Shown here one piece after another: positions 33,225 to 34,030 of a DNA stretch of 34,030 nucleotides. A program made the translations under genes and the position numbers. Position 1 is the stretch's first letter, and every line of letters begins with the position of its first letter. Source of the stretch: Bacteroidetes bacterium ADurb.Bin012 (GTDB taxonomy: Bacteria; Bacteroidota; Bacteroidia; Bacteroidales; TTA-H9); assembly GCA_002071415.1 (NCBI GenBank), contig MWFC01000022.1, positions 1-34,030 of the forward strand, written 5' to 3'. The notes under the pieces are model-generated. The model had not been told where the DNA came from, did no database searches, and saw nothing but the letters and a program-made list of their open reading frames with translations.

Positions 33225-33437
33225 ATGAAGAAGGGAGGAAGGGAGACGAGGAGACGAGGAGACGAGGAGACGGGGTGACGAGGCGATGAGGGGACGGGAG
33301 GATGGTGAATGGCGATTGGTAAGTTAAAAGTTTATAAAGTTTAAAATGGAAGAAGGGAGCAAAGGAGACAGGGAGACTGGGAGACGAGGAGACTGGTGGA
33401 TAGTGGGTAGTGGATAGTGGATAGTGGATGGTGATTA
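33225..33437 (+). repeat. modular C-poor/G-rich intergenic repeat, right copy
   Basis: The plus strand holds three blocks. An octamer-phased array occupies 33242-33305: GGAGACGA three times, then GGAGACGG, GGTGACGA, GGCGATGA, GGGGACGG, GAGGATGG. A core at 33299-33346 reads GGATGGTGAATGG, CGATTGGTAAGTTAAAA, GTTTATAAAG. A second purine-rich block (33347-33395) is followed by a heptamer array at 33396-33437 (GTGGATA, GTGGGTA, GTGGATA twice, GTGGATG, GTGATTA). The core matches both left-end cores in inverted orientation. The last bases run straight into the truncated HARE-like frame. Confidence 0.88.
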
Positions 33438-33766
33438 GTGTGTGTGTTGATGTTTCAAATTGGGCTACTAAAACACCTCTTGCTTCAATAAGAAAAATTG
33501 TTCAAGATGATAGATATTTTTTCAAAATCAAACCGGGACTTTGGGCTCTGAATGAATATAAATCTGAAGTTTTAAAGAAATTTAATTTAGAAAAATCTGT
33601 TGAGAATAATGTTGATTTTAACCATTCCTATTATCAAGGCTTATTATTGGAAATTGGTAATTTAAAAAAAGATTTTAAAACTTACATACCATTGCAGGAC
33701 AAGAATAAGTTGTTTTTAAATACCCCTCTTGGTAAAATCGCAACTCTAAATAGAGTCTGTCTATAA
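33428..33766 (+). pseudogene. HARE-HTH-like gene fragment, truncated at both ends
   Basis: The 112-codon frame begins inside the repeat and becomes protein-like from about VDVSNWATKTPLASIRKIVQ. The stretch KTPLASIRKIVQDDRYFFKI and PGLWALNEYKSEVLKKF resemble the second half of a HARE-HTH (winged-helix) domain, and HSYYQGLLLEIGNLKK resembles the start of a linked restriction-endonuclease-like domain. The first part of the winged helix is missing, replaced by repeat DNA. The last residues (about LNRVCL) seem to be read from the end of an insertion element. It may be a relic of a restriction or DNA-modification-linked gene; the family call is tentative. Confidence 0.55.
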
Positions 33767-34030
33767 ACTCAAATTGTTAATAACTTTTTGATAACTAATT
33801 AATTAAAACCCTTATTGGTATTATTTTATATTGTAAATTTATTAAAAATTATTAAATAAATAATGCCATGCGTTTATTTGAAGATTTTAAGATTTTATTC
33901 GAATAACTTGATTGGTCCTATGATCCTCAATTATGTTTTATTGATACAGTATTAGAGATGAAACCTTATTTGTTAAAGATTTTTGAAAATGATATTACTA
34001 AAAATCGTAAGAAAAGTCGTTTTGGAAGAA
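33750..34030 (+). mobile_element. insertion sequence at the right edge, start only
   Basis: From about 33750 (AGTCTGTCTATAAACTC...) the DNA becomes very AT-rich with a transposase-like frame starting at 33868. The left boundary is inferred from where the HARE-like frame loses similarity. The rest lies outside the window. Confidence 0.45.
33868..34030 (+). pseudogene. transposase N-terminus, probable, with in-frame stop
   Basis: The frame MRLFEDFKILFE is interrupted by TAA at 33904-33906 and continues LDWSYDPQLCFIDTVLEMKP, then KIFENDITKNRKKSRFGR to the window edge. The pattern (a short acidic start, FIDT.LE..P, then KsRfGR) is what I recall from N-termini of ISNCY/IS1182-like transposases. 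The stop may mark decay, or the real start may lie downstream. The assignment rests on a short stretch. Confidence 0.45.

Overview
The window looks like a chromosomal segment of a member of Bacteroidota, probably Bacteroidales-like. Four signs point there. Promoters have the form TTTG-N18-21-TAnnTTTG, and there is no strong Shine-Dalgarno use. SecD and SecF are fused. Bacteroidota-type families are present (DUF4290, DUF7935-like, split transketolase, a long OmpA/PD40/TPR envelope protein). One secreted protein ends in a type IX secretion (T9SS) type A sorting domain. Composition is AT-rich and coding density in the core is high.

Layout. 1-2702 is mobile-element debris: an IS1634-like transposase running off the left edge, a short-chain dehydrogenase gene cut by that element, and a decayed IS3-family element with recognisable terminal inverted repeats. 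2703-3090 is a modular, strand-asymmetric intergenic repeat. About 30 kb of housekeeping genes follow: an orphan lipoprotein; a Trk/Ktr potassium system; an MFS transporter; a PcrA/UvrD helicase; DUF4290-murA; grpE-dnaJ-ABC exporter; secDF; tatA-OmpA/PD40 protein-purM; a YCII-like lipoprotein and a GNAT acetyltransferase on the minus strand; a CarH-like B12-binding MerR regulator followed by a sigma factor; a three-repeat DUF4397 T9SS cargo protein; and a minus-strand operon tktN-tktC-DUF7935. 33225-33437 holds a second copy of the modular repeat in inverted orientation. The window ends in a truncated HARE-HTH-like gene cut by another insertion element.

How the genes work together. Envelope biogenesis dominates: MurA (peptidoglycan), SecDF and TatA (export), the PorE-like OmpA/PD40 protein (possibly T9SS-linked) and a T9SS cargo. 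GrpE/DnaJ sit with an ABC-2 exporter in one probable operon. The regulator-sigma pair resembles the light/B12 module that governs carotenoid genes in other Bacteroidota, but no carotenoid gene is in the window.

Most worth a second look: (1) the modular repeat, three core copies bracketing the core in opposite orientations; (2) a C-terminal domain on the OmpA/PD40 protein that resembles a retropepsin but lacks the DTG catalytic motif; (3) the CarH-like protein with an intact W-x9-EH motif but Gln where CarH has the light-state His ligand; (4) an 11-8-11 perfect dyad lying over the sigma-factor promoter. All family assignments come from reading the translated sequence; no database search was run.
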